NCBI GenBank assembly: GCA_035653295.1
Contig: DASRCB010000285.1
Location: 1-55,436, forward strand
Direction: 5' to 3'
DNA: 55,436 bases
Source: DASRCB01 sp035653295
GTDB lineage: Bacteria > Acidobacteriota > Terriglobia > Bryobacterales > Bryobacteraceae
Every line of letters starts with the position of its first letter. Positions within the stretch are counted from its first letter, which is position 1. The translations under genes and the position numbers were made by a program. A model generated the notes under the pieces. That model was not told the origin of the DNA and searched no databases. It saw only the letters and a program-made list of their open reading frames with translations. Shown here in pieces: positions 33,940 to 42,693 of the stretch.

Positions 33940-36165
33940 ATGTCTTCCGCCGCTGTCGAAAAACCGTACCTGCGCACGCTCCCCGGCGACGACGTGCGCC
34001 AGTTGATGTGGCGTTTTGCCGACCGCGTCGATCTCCAGATGCTGGCTCAGTCGGCCCGTGCGGTCGCCCGCGGTCCGGTGGCGCGGCTGGTCGCCTCGGG
34101 CGCGCGCAACACGCACGAGTGGACCGAGGGCAAAGCCGGGCTGCTCGCCGAATTCGATAACGCCGGGATCACCGCCGCGTTTCTCGATCCCGAATACGGC
34201 GGCTATCTGGAGGGTCCGAAGAATTTGGCGCTGGCGCTCATTGCATTCGAACTCGCCTGGGTAGATGCCGGCGCCGCCACCGGAAGCCTCGCGGGATGCC
34301 TTGCGCTCGCGCCGATTCACGAAAAAGGAACGCCCGAGCAGCGCGCGTATTACATGAGCCGCTGCGGTCCCACGGCTCCGGGCGCCGCACGGGCTCCGTG
34401 GCGCGGAGCTTTCGCTCTCACCGAGCCGCTTCCGTACGTGGGGGTCGAAACCGGCCTGCTCTCGGGCCGCATCCGCATCGCGCAATGGAACGATGGCGAA
34501 GAGCCCATGCTCGAAGTGACCAAGCGCGGCCGCTTCATCACGAACATGGGATTCGCCAACTTCGTGACCGCCGCCGTCGATTCGGGCGATCCGCGCATCA
34601 AGGGCTCGTGCATGGTGATTCTCGAAGAGACTGACGCCGGCATCTTCGACCGCGGCACGCCCACCCGCAAGCTGGTACATCAACTCTCTTCCACTTCCGA
34701 TCCGGCGTTTCGTCTGAATGTGCCGGCCAGCCGCATTGTCGGCGGATATACGGTGCAGGACGGTATGATCGTACCGCGCTTCAGCCACGGCGAGGTGATC
34801 GAAGCCGTATTCCGACGCACTCGCGTCACTGTCGGCATCATCACCGCTGCGAAGCTGTTGAGCGCTGTCGAGCCGGTGATCCGCTACCAGCGGGATCGCT
34901 TCCGCGGCAGCGGGATCATGCCCGGATCTCCGCGGTTTGAATTCGGGTTGCAGCAAAAGCAGGACTCGCTGCACCGCCTCGTCGATGTATGGGCCACCGG
35001 CGAAGCTGCCGCGTCACTGGGCTTCGCCGCGGCGCGCGTTTTCGACGATCTCGATCCGCTGGAAAAGGAGAAGAACCGTATCTTCGCCGAACGCGGTATT
35101 GGCGGCGGTACGTCGGCTCTGCGCGCCATGCGAGCGGTGGAGAAGGACGCCATCGAGTATCTGGAGCTGGGCCATGTCCCCGGGTATCGTCGTAACGCGG
35201 CCCGTTACGAGGCGCTCGCGGCCGATCCGCTGGTCCGCTTCAGCCTGCTCGATTCGCAGGCCAACGTGTTCTGTCCCGCCACCAAGCTGTGGAACACGGG
35301 ACATGGCGCGAATGTGATGCGCGAGGCGGTGAGTCTGATGGGCGGCTACGGGATCACCGAAGACTGTCCCGGATTCCTCGGCTACAAGTGGATGGACGCG
35401 CAGCTCGAGGCTACCTATGAAGGTCCGGAAGCGGTGCAGCGGCGGCAGCTCTCGGTGACCATGATGAATCCGGTCTTCCTGGCGCAGTTCCGCGACTGGA
35501 TATCGGATCTGCGCTTCATCGCTTCCGAACGTCCGGGCACTGGCGCGTGCGCGCTGGCTACCGCGATGCAGCTGTGGCTGTGGACGGCGAAGCATCTGCA
35601 GACGAGCAAAGACGCCGGCGGCCAGCCGCTCTATCACAGCGCCCGGCAGGGCGTCTCCTTCCCGCTCGCGGATGCTTTGTGCTGGCTGCTCGCGGCGCGT
35701 CAGTTCGTCCTCGATGTGGTGGAGCTCGAGGAGACAGGGCCGGAAAACCCGGCGGTCGCCGAAGCGGTTGATGGCGCTCTCGCGTTTTTCACCGACCTCG
35801 CTCATGTGCAGACCGCGCGGGCCGCCGGCGAAGCGTCGCGGATTTGCGCCGAGCTCGTCTACGGCTACAATCGCCATCCTGCGTGGGATGACGAAGCGCA
35901 CCGCACCTGCTACGAAACTGACGAGCTCGTCGCTCTCGAGAGCCTCATCCCGGGCATTGCCAGCATCCCAACGGACACCTTCGATTCCGACGGCAAGCAT
36001 CCGCCCAAGGCGGGCCCCTGCGCGGTTGGAGCGGGCCTGACAGGCTTCGCGCGGCTCCGCGACAAACTCGACCGCTGCCTCACGGGCTCATTGCTGGCCA
36101 AGGATCGCGCAGCCGACGCGCTCACAAAGGTGATGATCCCCGCCGCCCCGGATTACCCGGTCTAG
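33940..36165 (+). CDS. Acyl-CoA dehydrogenase, long form
   Basis: This FAD enzyme should oxidise an acyl-CoA to the enoyl-CoA and pass electrons to ETF. Family landmarks: LLAEFDNAGITAAFLDPEYGG (N-terminal domain), FALTEP near residue 160, NMGFANFVTAAV beta-domain, LFS-like LLSGRIRIAQW, then EAVSLMGGYGITEDCP and the catalytic-base motif TYEGPEAVQRRQ with Glu at about 494. At 741 aa it is about twice the classical length: an N-terminal leader and a C-terminal about 230-residue helical extension are present. GGGAGGAA stands eight bases before the ATG. It is the first gene of a four-gene operon with the ETF system. The acyl substrate cannot be told from sequence. Confidence 0.88.
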   Translation: MSSAAVEKPYLRTLPGDDVRQLMWRFADRVDLQMLAQSARAVARGPVARLVASGARNTHEWTEGKAGLLAEFDNAGITAAFLDPEYGGYLEGPKNLALALIAFELAWVDAGAATGSLAGCLALAPIHEKGTPEQRAYYMSRCGPTAPGAARAPWRGAFALTEPLPYVGVETGLLSGRIRIAQWNDGEEPMLEVTKRGRFITNMGFANFVTAAVDSGDPRIKGSCMVILEETDAGIFDRGTPTRKLVHQLSSTSDPAFRLNVPASRIVGGYTVQDGMIVPRFSHGEVIEAVFRRTRVTVGIITAAKLLSAVEPVIRYQRDRFRGSGIMPGSPRFEFGLQQKQDSLHRLVDVWATGEAAASLGFAAARVFDDLDPLEKEKNRIFAERGIGGGTSALRAMRAVEKDAIEYLELGHVPGYRRNAARYEALAADPLVRFSLLDSQANVFCPATKLWNTGHGANVMREAVSLMGGYGITEDCPGFLGYKWMDAQLEATYEGPEAVQRRQLSVTMMNPVFLAQFRDWISDLRFIASERPGTGACALATAMQLWLWTAKHLQTSKDAGGQPLYHSARQGVSFPLADALCWLLAARQFVLDVVELEETGPENPAVAEAVDGALAFFTDLAHVQTARAAGEASRICAELVYGYNRHPAWDDEAHRTCYETDELVALESLIPGIASIPTDTFDSDGKHPPKAGPCAVGAGLTGFARLRDKLDRCLTGSLLAKDRAADALTKVMIPAAPDYPV

Positions 36166-36169
36166 CCGC

Positions 36170-37894
36170 ATGAGCGACCGCGTCAGCATGGACACCGACA
36201 TCGTTTGCGTCGGCTTCGGGCCGGCGGCCGGCGGGTTCCTGATCACGCTCGCGCCGAAGCTGGCCGAACTGGAGCGCCCGCCGCAGATCATGTGCTGCGA
36301 GCGCGCCGACGGCATGGGATTCGGCGTGTCCGGCGTGGTCACGCGCGCGCGCGGCATTCGGCAGTCATTTCCCAATCTCGATACCGCAACGATCCCGCTG
36401 GCCGCGCCCGTGACGGAGGAGAAGCTGGTCTATCTGCTCGACCCCATCGGCGCCAGCCACCGCTCGCTCCCGCTTCGCGCCCTCGACACGCTTCTCTCCG
36501 CCGCCCGCCCGTGCAATCACGGCATCGAATTGCCGTACATTCCCGCGTTCCTGCACAAGAAAGATGGTCTGGTCCTTTCCATTGGCCAGTTCAACCAGTG
36601 GGTCGGCGAGCAGATCATGATGAGCGGCAGGGCGCAGATCTGGCCTTCCATGCCGGTCGCGGGGCCGATCATCGAGGGAGAGCGTGTTACGGGCGTGCGC
36701 CTCGCGGAGGGTACGGACATTCGCGCCCGTCTGACCGTCGTCGCCGACGGCCCCGTCGGCGCGGTCGGCCGCGCGCTGGACCAGACCTTCGGTGCGCCGC
36801 CTGGGTTCGAGCGCAACGAGTGGGCGGTCGGCTGCAAGATGGTGGTCGATCTTCCCGCCGATTCGCCGCTCGAAACCGGTATAGTCATCCACACGCTGGG
36901 CTTTCCTGAGCCCGAGATCTTCGGCTTCCTGTACGTGCATCCGGAAGGCGTCGCCTCGGTCGGCATTTTCGTTCCTTGCTTCCTGCACTCTCCAGTGCGG
37001 ACCTCCTATCGCTACCTGCAGCATTTCATCCAGCACCCGTTCCTGTGGCGCTGGCTGAAGGGGGCACGCATGCGCTCCTGGGGCGCGAAATCGCTGCTCG
37101 AATCGGGCCGGCGCGGCGAGCCGTGGTTGGCCGGCAACGGCTATGTGCGCATCGGCGAGGGCTCCGGCAGCACCAACGTGCTGACCGGCTCCGGCGTGGA
37201 CGAAGCATGGACCACGGGAATGCAGCTCGCGGACGGCGTATTCGAGCTGCTTCGCGAAAACGCTCCGTTCACGCGCGAGAACCTGGAGCGCACGTACGTT
37301 GCGCGGCGGCGGCAGAGCTGGGTCGAGCACGAGGCGAGGATTGCCGAGAACGCGCGTAACGGGTTCGAGAGAGGTTTTCTCACCGGCGTTCTCGGTATGG
37401 CCCTGGCCGGTTTGACAAAAGGCCAGCTGCTTGTGCACCGGAATCAGAAGGCGCGGCAGGCGGTTTCGCCCGCGAGGTATTTCCGGGGCCGCCTCTCGCC
37501 CGAACTCCTCGCAACTCTCCATCACGACGCCCGCGCGTCCGCCGTTCCTCTTCACGACGCCGTCATGAACCGACTCGGCTGGCCCGAAATTGACTATGAC
37601 CGAGCACTGCTCGTGTCTCATCAGGACGCGCTGCTGATGGGCGGCAAGGTGCAGGGCTCGCCGGGTTTCGCCGATCACGTCACCTTCCGCAATCCCGAAC
37701 TTTGCGCCGCCTGCGAGGTTCAGCTGTGCGTGGAAATGTGCTCGGGCCAGGCGATCGGGCCGTCTGCTGACGGCGGCGCGCCCACGTTCGATCGCGAGAA
37801 GTGCGTGCACTGCGGCGCGTGTCTGTGGAACTGCGCGCACGCCAACGTCGATTTCCGGGCAGGTGGAGGCGGCCTGCATTCGGTGGAGAACTGA
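36170..37894 (+). CDS. ETF:quinone oxidoreductase-like flavoprotein with fused FixX-type ferredoxin domain
   Basis: The enzyme probably moves electrons from ETF to membrane quinone. The N terminus has the FAD-binding strand TDIVCVGFGPAAGGFLITLA. The central domain resembles geranylgeranyl-reductase/FixC proteins (GEGSGSTNVLTGSGVDEAWTT in two parts). The C-terminal about 65 residues are a ferredoxin tail: CAACEVQLCVEMC, then C545-x2-C548-x2-C551-x3-C555 (KCVHCGACLWNCAH), which would bind a 4Fe-4S cluster. The order FixC-then-FixX in one chain parallels mitochondrial ETF-QO (574 aa here). It starts four bases after the acyl-CoA dehydrogenase stop and ends seven bases before etfB, so the genes are surely co-transcribed. 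Confidence 0.85.
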   Translation: MSDRVSMDTDIVCVGFGPAAGGFLITLAPKLAELERPPQIMCCERADGMGFGVSGVVTRARGIRQSFPNLDTATIPLAAPVTEEKLVYLLDPIGASHRSLPLRALDTLLSAARPCNHGIELPYIPAFLHKKDGLVLSIGQFNQWVGEQIMMSGRAQIWPSMPVAGPIIEGERVTGVRLAEGTDIRARLTVVADGPVGAVGRALDQTFGAPPGFERNEWAVGCKMVVDLPADSPLETGIVIHTLGFPEPEIFGFLYVHPEGVASVGIFVPCFLHSPVRTSYRYLQHFIQHPFLWRWLKGARMRSWGAKSLLESGRRGEPWLAGNGYVRIGEGSGSTNVLTGSGVDEAWTTGMQLADGVFELLRENAPFTRENLERTYVARRRQSWVEHEARIAENARNGFERGFLTGVLGMALAGLTKGQLLVHRNQKARQAVSPARYFRGRLSPELLATLHHDARASAVPLHDAVMNRLGWPEIDYDRALLVSHQDALLMGGKVQGSPGFADHVTFRNPELCAACEVQLCVEMCSGQAIGPSADGGAPTFDREKCVHCGACLWNCAHANVDFRAGGGGLHSVEN

Positions 37895-37901
37895 GGGACA
37901 A

Positions 37902-38708
37902 ATGGAATATCAAATCGTCGTCTGCGCGGGCATCGTGCCGGATCCCCTGCAGACGCTGGAGCCGGTCACCGGGCCGTCCGGTCCCGCTTTGCGCAACGAG
38001 CTGCTGCTACCGCACGTGCTCGACCCATGGGCCGCGCACGCGCTCTATGAGGCCGCGCACCTGGAACGTACACGGAGCGGCGTTCACGTCTACCTGGTCA
38101 GCCTTGCGCCGAAAGCGAAGCTGCAACAGGTGATGATGACCGTGGCCCAGCGCGCGCACTTTCATCTCCTGCCCGTCGACGGACCGTCCAGCGGTTTTAC
38201 CGATACGGCCGAGGTCGCGGCCGCGCTGGCCGGCGTTATCGAGAGCATCCCCGGACTGGACAAGTCGCGCCTGTTGCTGTTCGGCGGCTGGGAATCGGCT
38301 TCGCGAGGCGCCGGAGCGACGATGCAAATGGTCGGTGAGCGGCTGGGCATTATCGATCAGTTTCAGGGCGTCGACGAACTCACCATACAGGATGACGGCT
38401 CCCTGAGAATCCTCGAGCGCGTGGAAGGGGGCCAGCACCAGATTTCCGTTTGCACCGCGCCGCCGGCGCTGCTCGGGTGGGCGACCGGCAGCCTGCCGGA
38501 GCCGGTGGGAAGCCCCCAGGTCGGGATGCACAACATGCGCGGCATACTCCCCGCTCTGCAGCAGGCGAAGCCCGCGGGCGCGCTGCTGGACGGGCTCAGC
38601 TTTGCGGCGGTGGAAGCGCCAAAACAGCAGCGGCAAACGCGCATCGTGAAGGACGCGCCGGTGGATGACATCGCGCGCGAGATCGCGGAGTGGGTGCTGG
38701 CGGAGTGA
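37902..38708 (+). CDS. etfB: Electron transfer flavoprotein beta subunit (diverged)
   Basis: EtfB pairs with EtfA to carry electrons from dehydrogenases. The ATG at 37902 has GAGGG four bases upstream; the frame is open further back to 37863. The opening strand IVVCAGIVPDPLQTLEP and VLDPWAAHALYEAAHL match the family, as does LLLFGGWESASRGAGATMQM, the place where typical EtfB has GxQAxDxDxxQ. The Asp residues used for AMP or the second flavin are absent there, so nucleotide binding may differ. It is 268 aa, near the usual about 255. It sits directly before etfA, whose GTG codon at 38705 would overlap this stop. Confidence 0.82.
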   Translation: MEYQIVVCAGIVPDPLQTLEPVTGPSGPALRNELLLPHVLDPWAAHALYEAAHLERTRSGVHVYLVSLAPKAKLQQVMMTVAQRAHFHLLPVDGPSSGFTDTAEVAAALAGVIESIPGLDKSRLLLFGGWESASRGAGATMQMVGERLGIIDQFQGVDELTIQDDGSLRILERVEGGQHQISVCTAPPALLGWATGSLPEPVGSPQVGMHNMRGILPALQQAKPAGALLDGLSFAAVEAPKQQRQTRIVKDAPVDDIAREIAEWVLAE

Positions 38709-38713
38709 ATCGA

Positions 38714-39754
38714 ATGGCCGAACGAATCCTGTACCTGGCGCACACTGACCCCGGCGCCTCGTTGTCGATGATCGCGCGTGAGGCGCTGTCCGCGGCCATG
38801 TCGCTCGACGGTGAACTTAGCGTGGGCCTGATCGGTGTTGGCTCCGGCGCTGCGACACAGAGTGTCGGCGCGTGTGGCGCCGTGCAGTTCCTTGTCATCG
38901 ACGACGCGGGTGTGGACCAGCCTCGCTATTCCACGGATGCCGCCGCCGTCGAGGCGCTTTACCGGGCGGCGCAGCCCACCATCATCGTGGCGCCGCAAAC
39001 ATCCCGCTTTGCGCGGGTGATGGCCGGCGTTGCCCAGCGGCTGAACGGCCGTGTGGATACCCACGTGTGCTCGATCGTCTCCGCCGCTGATGGCCTGAGC
39101 GTCACGCGGTGGTTTTATCGGCAGCGGCTGGAGGCCCGTCTTACGCGCGCCCAGCGGCCCTGGTTGATTCTCGTCGAAGGCGGCTGCGCGCCCGCGTTCC
39201 AGGGGGAGTCACGCCGGGTGGACTTCCAGAGGGTACCGCTGGCCGTGGATCCGGCGCTCACCCGGACCCAGGTAATCGGCCGGCAGACCCCGAAAGCCGA
39301 GCAGCAGACGATCCGCCCGGACGCGAAGCTTCTGTTCGTCGCCGGCGCCGGCTGGACGAAGAAACAGGCCGATGGAAAAATCCACGTGCAGGAAGCCGCC
39401 GGCCTCATCAGCGACTTTCTGAACGGCAGCCAGGCCTCGCTCGGAAGCAGTAAATCGCTGGTCGATATCGCCGGCGAAGGCCACGCCGTGCTGCCTTTCC
39501 TGTCGCATTTGAATCAGGTAGGTCAGACGGGCGCGACGCCACGCCATCCGAAAGGCCTGGCCGCATGCTGCCACGGCGAGGAGCCGCATGTCGTCGGCTG
39601 GCGCTTCATTCGTGAACGCCGCGCCATCAACCTCGATCCCAACTGCGGCTGGGCGCGAGGGAAAGCCGACGTGCTCTATGTGGCGGACGCGTTTGCCGTC
39701 ATCGAGCGGGTGAATGCGCTTCTGCGCGCTCGTAGCTCCCCGGCACGGCCCTGA
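38714..39754 (+). CDS. etfA: Electron transfer flavoprotein alpha subunit (diverged)
   Basis: EtfA holds the FAD that shuttles electrons. The ATG at 38714 is chosen because GGAG lies eight bases before it (a GTG at 38705 overlaps the etfB stop). The N-terminal half has the usual Rossmann-like strands (ILYLAHTDPGASLSMIA, IIVAPQTSRFARVMAGVAQR). In the FAD domain LGSSKSLVDIAGEG and HLNQVGQTGATP and AINLD are kept. The normal stretch LYIAxGISGAIQH is replaced by LAACCHGEEPHVVGWRF. Either the flavin site has been remodelled or a special partner is used. Its last 56 bases overlap the convergent AhpD-like gene. Confidence 0.78.
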   Translation: MAERILYLAHTDPGASLSMIAREALSAAMSLDGELSVGLIGVGSGAATQSVGACGAVQFLVIDDAGVDQPRYSTDAAAVEALYRAAQPTIIVAPQTSRFARVMAGVAQRLNGRVDTHVCSIVSAADGLSVTRWFYRQRLEARLTRAQRPWLILVEGGCAPAFQGESRRVDFQRVPLAVDPALTRTQVIGRQTPKAEQQTIRPDAKLLFVAGAGWTKKQADGKIHVQEAAGLISDFLNGSQASLGSSKSLVDIAGEGHAVLPFLSHLNQVGQTGATPRHPKGLAACCHGEEPHVVGWRFIRERRAINLDPNCGWARGKADVLYVADAFAVIERVNALLRARSSPARP

Positions 39755-40172
39755 ATGAGATCGCCAGCCGGTTCCAACCATTGATCGCGACCAGCGCCAT
39801 GCTCAGGTTCACCAGCTCTTCTTCGCTGAAGTGCTGGCGCACGCGCTCATACAGCTCGTCGGGAACATGGTTGTTGGAAATGAGGGTGAGGGCCTCGGTC
39901 CACTCCAGCGCGGCGCGCTCGCGCGCGGTGTAGAAAGGGGTCTCGCGCCACGCCGACAGACCATAGAGGCGCTGCTCCGTCTCGCCCTCGGCGCGCGCAT
40001 CCTTGGTGTGCATGTCGATGCAGTACGCGCAGCCGTTGATCTGTGAGGCGCGGACCTTCAGGAGGTGGATCAACGTGGGTTCGAGCCCACTCTGCCGCAC
40101 ATACTGCTCCAGCCCGTACATGGCCCGCATCGCGCCCGCGGGTGCATTCTTCAGATCGATTCGTGGTTGCAT
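39699..40172 (-). CDS. Carboxymuconolactone decarboxylase / AhpD-like protein
   Basis: The 157-aa protein has the all-helical AhpD fold with the redox motif GCAYC (C48, C51) followed by IDMHTKDARAEGE, the hallmark of alkylhydroperoxidase-type members. ERAALEWTEALTLI and EELVNLSMALVAINGWNRL are also typical. It probably acts as a small peroxidase or related redox enzyme. The ATG at 40172 has GAGGAGA four bases upstream. Its 3' end overlaps the 3' end of etfA by 56 bases, tail to tail. Confidence 0.88.
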   Translation of the reverse strand: MQPRIDLKNAPAGAMRAMYGLEQYVRQSGLEPTLIHLLKVRASQINGCAYCIDMHTKDARAEGETEQRLYGLSAWRETPFYTARERAALEWTEALTLISNNHVPDELYERVRQHFSEEELVNLSMALVAINGWNRLAISFRAVPGSYERAEAHSPAR

Positions 40173-40291
40173 GTTCTCCTCTGGCAAAAGGGATGCGGCC
40201 GGCCCGCGCCGAGATCCGACATTAACCGCTACTTCCCGCTCATGATCGATGCCAGGCTCGGTGTCGCCGAGAAAGCGCGTACGCGCCTCGC

Positions 40292-41251
40292 CTACTGAGG
40301 AAGGGCGGTGCGCAAGAGGCCGCCCGGCAGGGCCTCGGACGTCGCCTGCAGGCTGGTGGCGGAGTCCCCGCTGAACTGAAGAAACAACACGGACGAGAGA
40401 TCGGTTCCCTCGACCGCGATCTTGAGAATGCCTGAAGGAAGCGCCGTTCTTATTACATCGGTCAGCAGGAACCCGCGCGTTTGCGCTTGTCCGATAACGG
40501 GCGTCGCGCCCTCGCCCGCAACAGACCCGTTGCTGTCATAAACGCGAATCGTGTAAGTTGCCGCCCTGGGGGACTGGTTGTAGATTGCAAACGAAAGAAT
40601 GTGAGTGGGGTCGTTGATGCCGGCCGTGGACCAGCGCGCAGACAGGCCGGACGGCTGAAGCGAGGAAAAAGACTTGTCCCACGCTATCGGCGCGCTGAGG
40701 GACCACGGCTTTAGCGGCGAGTACGAAAACAGTAATTGAGGAGCAAGCAGCGCGCACGTTGCGGCGTCGGGGCAGAGGAAGATTCCAAAAACCGAACCGG
40801 TCTGAGTCCTGCCGTATTGCGGAGCGTCGGCCCCAGCCCCGAGCAACTCCAGTTCCGACGGCTGGTTCGGATTCAAAACCAGGCTGACGGTATCGGAGGA
40901 TGTGCGAGCCGCGCCTGAATCCGTATCAACTGAAACGCGGCTGCCCTGTTCGTCGAAAAACAAATACTCGACGCCGATGGCTGCGGATGCGGGCGCGGCG
41001 GTGCGGATGAACGATCGCCAGCTTCCACCCGCCGCGAACCAGATAAAGTTGCCGGTCACTCCGCAGGCGAACCCCGTTCCTCCCGACGCGAGCGGAACCT
41101 GATAAACGAGGGAATTCATGCTGGAGCAATCCAGATTTGGATCGGTGGACCACCACTGGGCTCCGGTGGTGGGTGGAAACGCGTACACTGTTGCAATCGA
41201 GAGGAGCATGAGTGCGGGCAGACCCGCCTTGCTGATTCGGGACATCGGCAT
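40292..41251 (-). CDS. Secreted protein of unknown function
   Basis: The start is placed at the ATG at 41251, with another at 41245, because a signal peptide follows (KAGLPALMLLSIATVYA); the frame is open to 41494 but that part has no targeting sense. The mature protein (about 290 aa) looks like two beta-rich domains: the first with FACGVTGNFIWFAAGGSW and VEYLFFDEQGSRVSVDTDSG, the second with ARWSTAGINDPTHILSFAIY, TYTIRVYDSNGSVAGEGATP and a C-terminal region ILKIAVEGTDLSSVLFLQFS. The pattern resembles secreted adhesin-like or Ig-like proteins, but no family is recognised. Confidence 0.65.
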   Translation of the reverse strand: MPMSRISKAGLPALMLLSIATVYAFPPTTGAQWWSTDPNLDCSSMNSLVYQVPLASGGTGFACGVTGNFIWFAAGGSWRSFIRTAAPASAAIGVEYLFFDEQGSRVSVDTDSGAARTSSDTVSLVLNPNQPSELELLGAGADAPQYGRTQTGSVFGIFLCPDAATCALLAPQLLFSYSPLKPWSLSAPIAWDKSFSSLQPSGLSARWSTAGINDPTHILSFAIYNQSPRAATYTIRVYDSNGSVAGEGATPVIGQAQTRGFLLTDVIRTALPSGILKIAVEGTDLSSVLFLQFSGDSATSLQATSEALPGGLLRTALPQ

Positions 41252-41413
41252 TACTGGCTTTGATGGCTGGGCAGATGCAACGGTCGCGGCGGATCGGCGC
41301 GCGTTCCTGAAGAACGTGTGAAAGTTCTGTAAGAACGGACCGGTCCCGCGGCAGTCCGGCGGCGGTCGAGTGGTGGCCGTCGACCCAGACGGCCCAGATG
41401 CCCCTCGCTGACA

Positions 41414-41419
41414 TAATGT
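41414..41419 (+). promoter_or_regulatory. Candidate -10 element (TAATGT) of a leaderless transcript
   Basis: TAATGT is seven bases before the ATG at 41427; the overlapping CATAAT (41412-41417) is an alternative -10. Confidence 0.4.
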
Positions 41420-41426
41420 TCCTGTG

Positions 41427-42689
41427 ATGTGCCGCCCAGGGCAGGCAATTCCGCCCGCGAGGCTTGCCTTGGCAGCAGCGTTGATCGCATCCACGGCCGC
41501 TCAGCCGCTCGACCCGGCAGCCCTTCTGCACGATGCAACCGATAAGGTAGAAACCGCCGCTGCCCACCTCGATGACTTCGCGTGTATCGAAACGTTGCAG
41601 CGCCGGGTGTACCGCCGCCAGGACCTGATCTCACGCCCAAACGCGGCCGTGATTCCGACCACGCCGGGCCCGCACGACATGCTGATCTGGAGCGACCAGT
41701 TGCGCATGGAAGTCGCCCTGCTGCATGGGGAGCAATTATTCTCCTGGCCGGGGGACACCGCCTTTCGCTACCGTGATGCCGGCGAACTCGCCGGTGGAGG
41801 CGCGGCATCGGCGGGCGAATTCGGCGCATTCGGGATCAGCGTTCTCCTCTCGGATGCCGACCCCATGGCGCTGCGCTTTCGCGGCCTGTCCGATTCCGGG
41901 CTCGCCGAATACACGTACTCCGTGCCGCGCTCCAGCAGCCATTTCACGGTGGAGAGCGGATCTCATGAGGAAATGAAAGCCGCCTATGAGGGGTCGTTCT
42001 TCATCGATCCGCGCACCGCTGATCTGAAGCGCCTCATCGTGCGCGTGGTCCATCCTCCGCCGGATTCCGACATCGCCGCCGGCGAGATCGTGATCGAATA
42101 TGGTCCGCAGTCACTCGGGCAGGTCACGGCGTGGTTGCCGCGCACATCCACGATGAGAATGCTGAACAACAGGGGCGACCTCGTGGTCAACGGTTCGGAC
42201 TACGGCCAGTGCAGGAAGTTCGGCGCCGAATCCACCATCTCCTTCGATTCCTCAAAGCCGGCGTCAAGCGCACCCCAGCCGCTGCCGGCCGACCCATTGC
42301 CCTTCGGTCTCGTCCTGCACACGGCGATTCAGACGGCCATCGACGCAGGCCGAACGTTCGCGGGCGATCCGATCGAGGTCCGCGTGCTGAAGCGCATAAC
42401 GCGCGGCGGCCAGGTGCTCGTTCCGGCCGGCGCCCGTGTGTCCGGAAGAATCGTCGAGCTCCGGCAAGTGTTCCAGCCGACCCCCGGCGTCATCCTTGCA
42501 ATCCGTTTCGACCACATCGAGATGAATGGGACGTCCCGGCCGATTTCCCTGGCTGCCCTGGGTCCGCTGGGTACGGGCGTCCCGCTGCCGCCCCGGGGCG
42601 GTCCGGAACGCGCCGCAATCATTACCATTGCCGGATCAACAAGGCTGCATATCCCAGCCGGCGACAAGTGGGACTGGCAGACGCGTTAG
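41427..42689 (+). CDS. Secreted protein of unknown function, paralogue A of a convergent pair
   Basis: The ATG at 41427 is preferred over the GTG just before it. A signal peptide (PPARLALAAALIASTAAQ) precedes about 400 residues. The first part is shared with the convergent neighbour: DDFACIETLQRR, LIWSDQLRMEVALLHGEQLFSW in two steps, and ASAGEFGAFGISVLLSDADP. The C-terminal part (GDPIEVRVLKRITRGGQVLV followed by PAGARVSGRIVEL) resembles the small barrel of VirB10/TrbI-type and other envelope proteins, where 'valuable' VPxGxxxxG turns recur. It is likely periplasmic. The function is unknown; similar proteins are common in acidobacteria. Confidence 0.72.
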   Translation: MCRPGQAIPPARLALAAALIASTAAQPLDPAALLHDATDKVETAAAHLDDFACIETLQRRVYRRQDLISRPNAAVIPTTPGPHDMLIWSDQLRMEVALLHGEQLFSWPGDTAFRYRDAGELAGGGAASAGEFGAFGISVLLSDADPMALRFRGLSDSGLAEYTYSVPRSSSHFTVESGSHEEMKAAYEGSFFIDPRTADLKRLIVRVVHPPPDSDIAAGEIVIEYGPQSLGQVTAWLPRTSTMRMLNNRGDLVVNGSDYGQCRKFGAESTISFDSSKPASSAPQPLPADPLPFGLVLHTAIQTAIDAGRTFAGDPIEVRVLKRITRGGQVLVPAGARVSGRIVELRQVFQPTPGVILAIRFDHIEMNGTSRPISLAALGPLGTGVPLPPRGGPERAAIITIAGSTRLHIPAGDKWDWQTR

Positions 42690-42693
42690 CCGC

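Noticed and set aside
36365..37879. 504-aa minus-strand open frame opposite the ETF-QO-like gene
   Set aside because: Antisense shadow of a gene with clear FAD and 4Fe-4S motifs.
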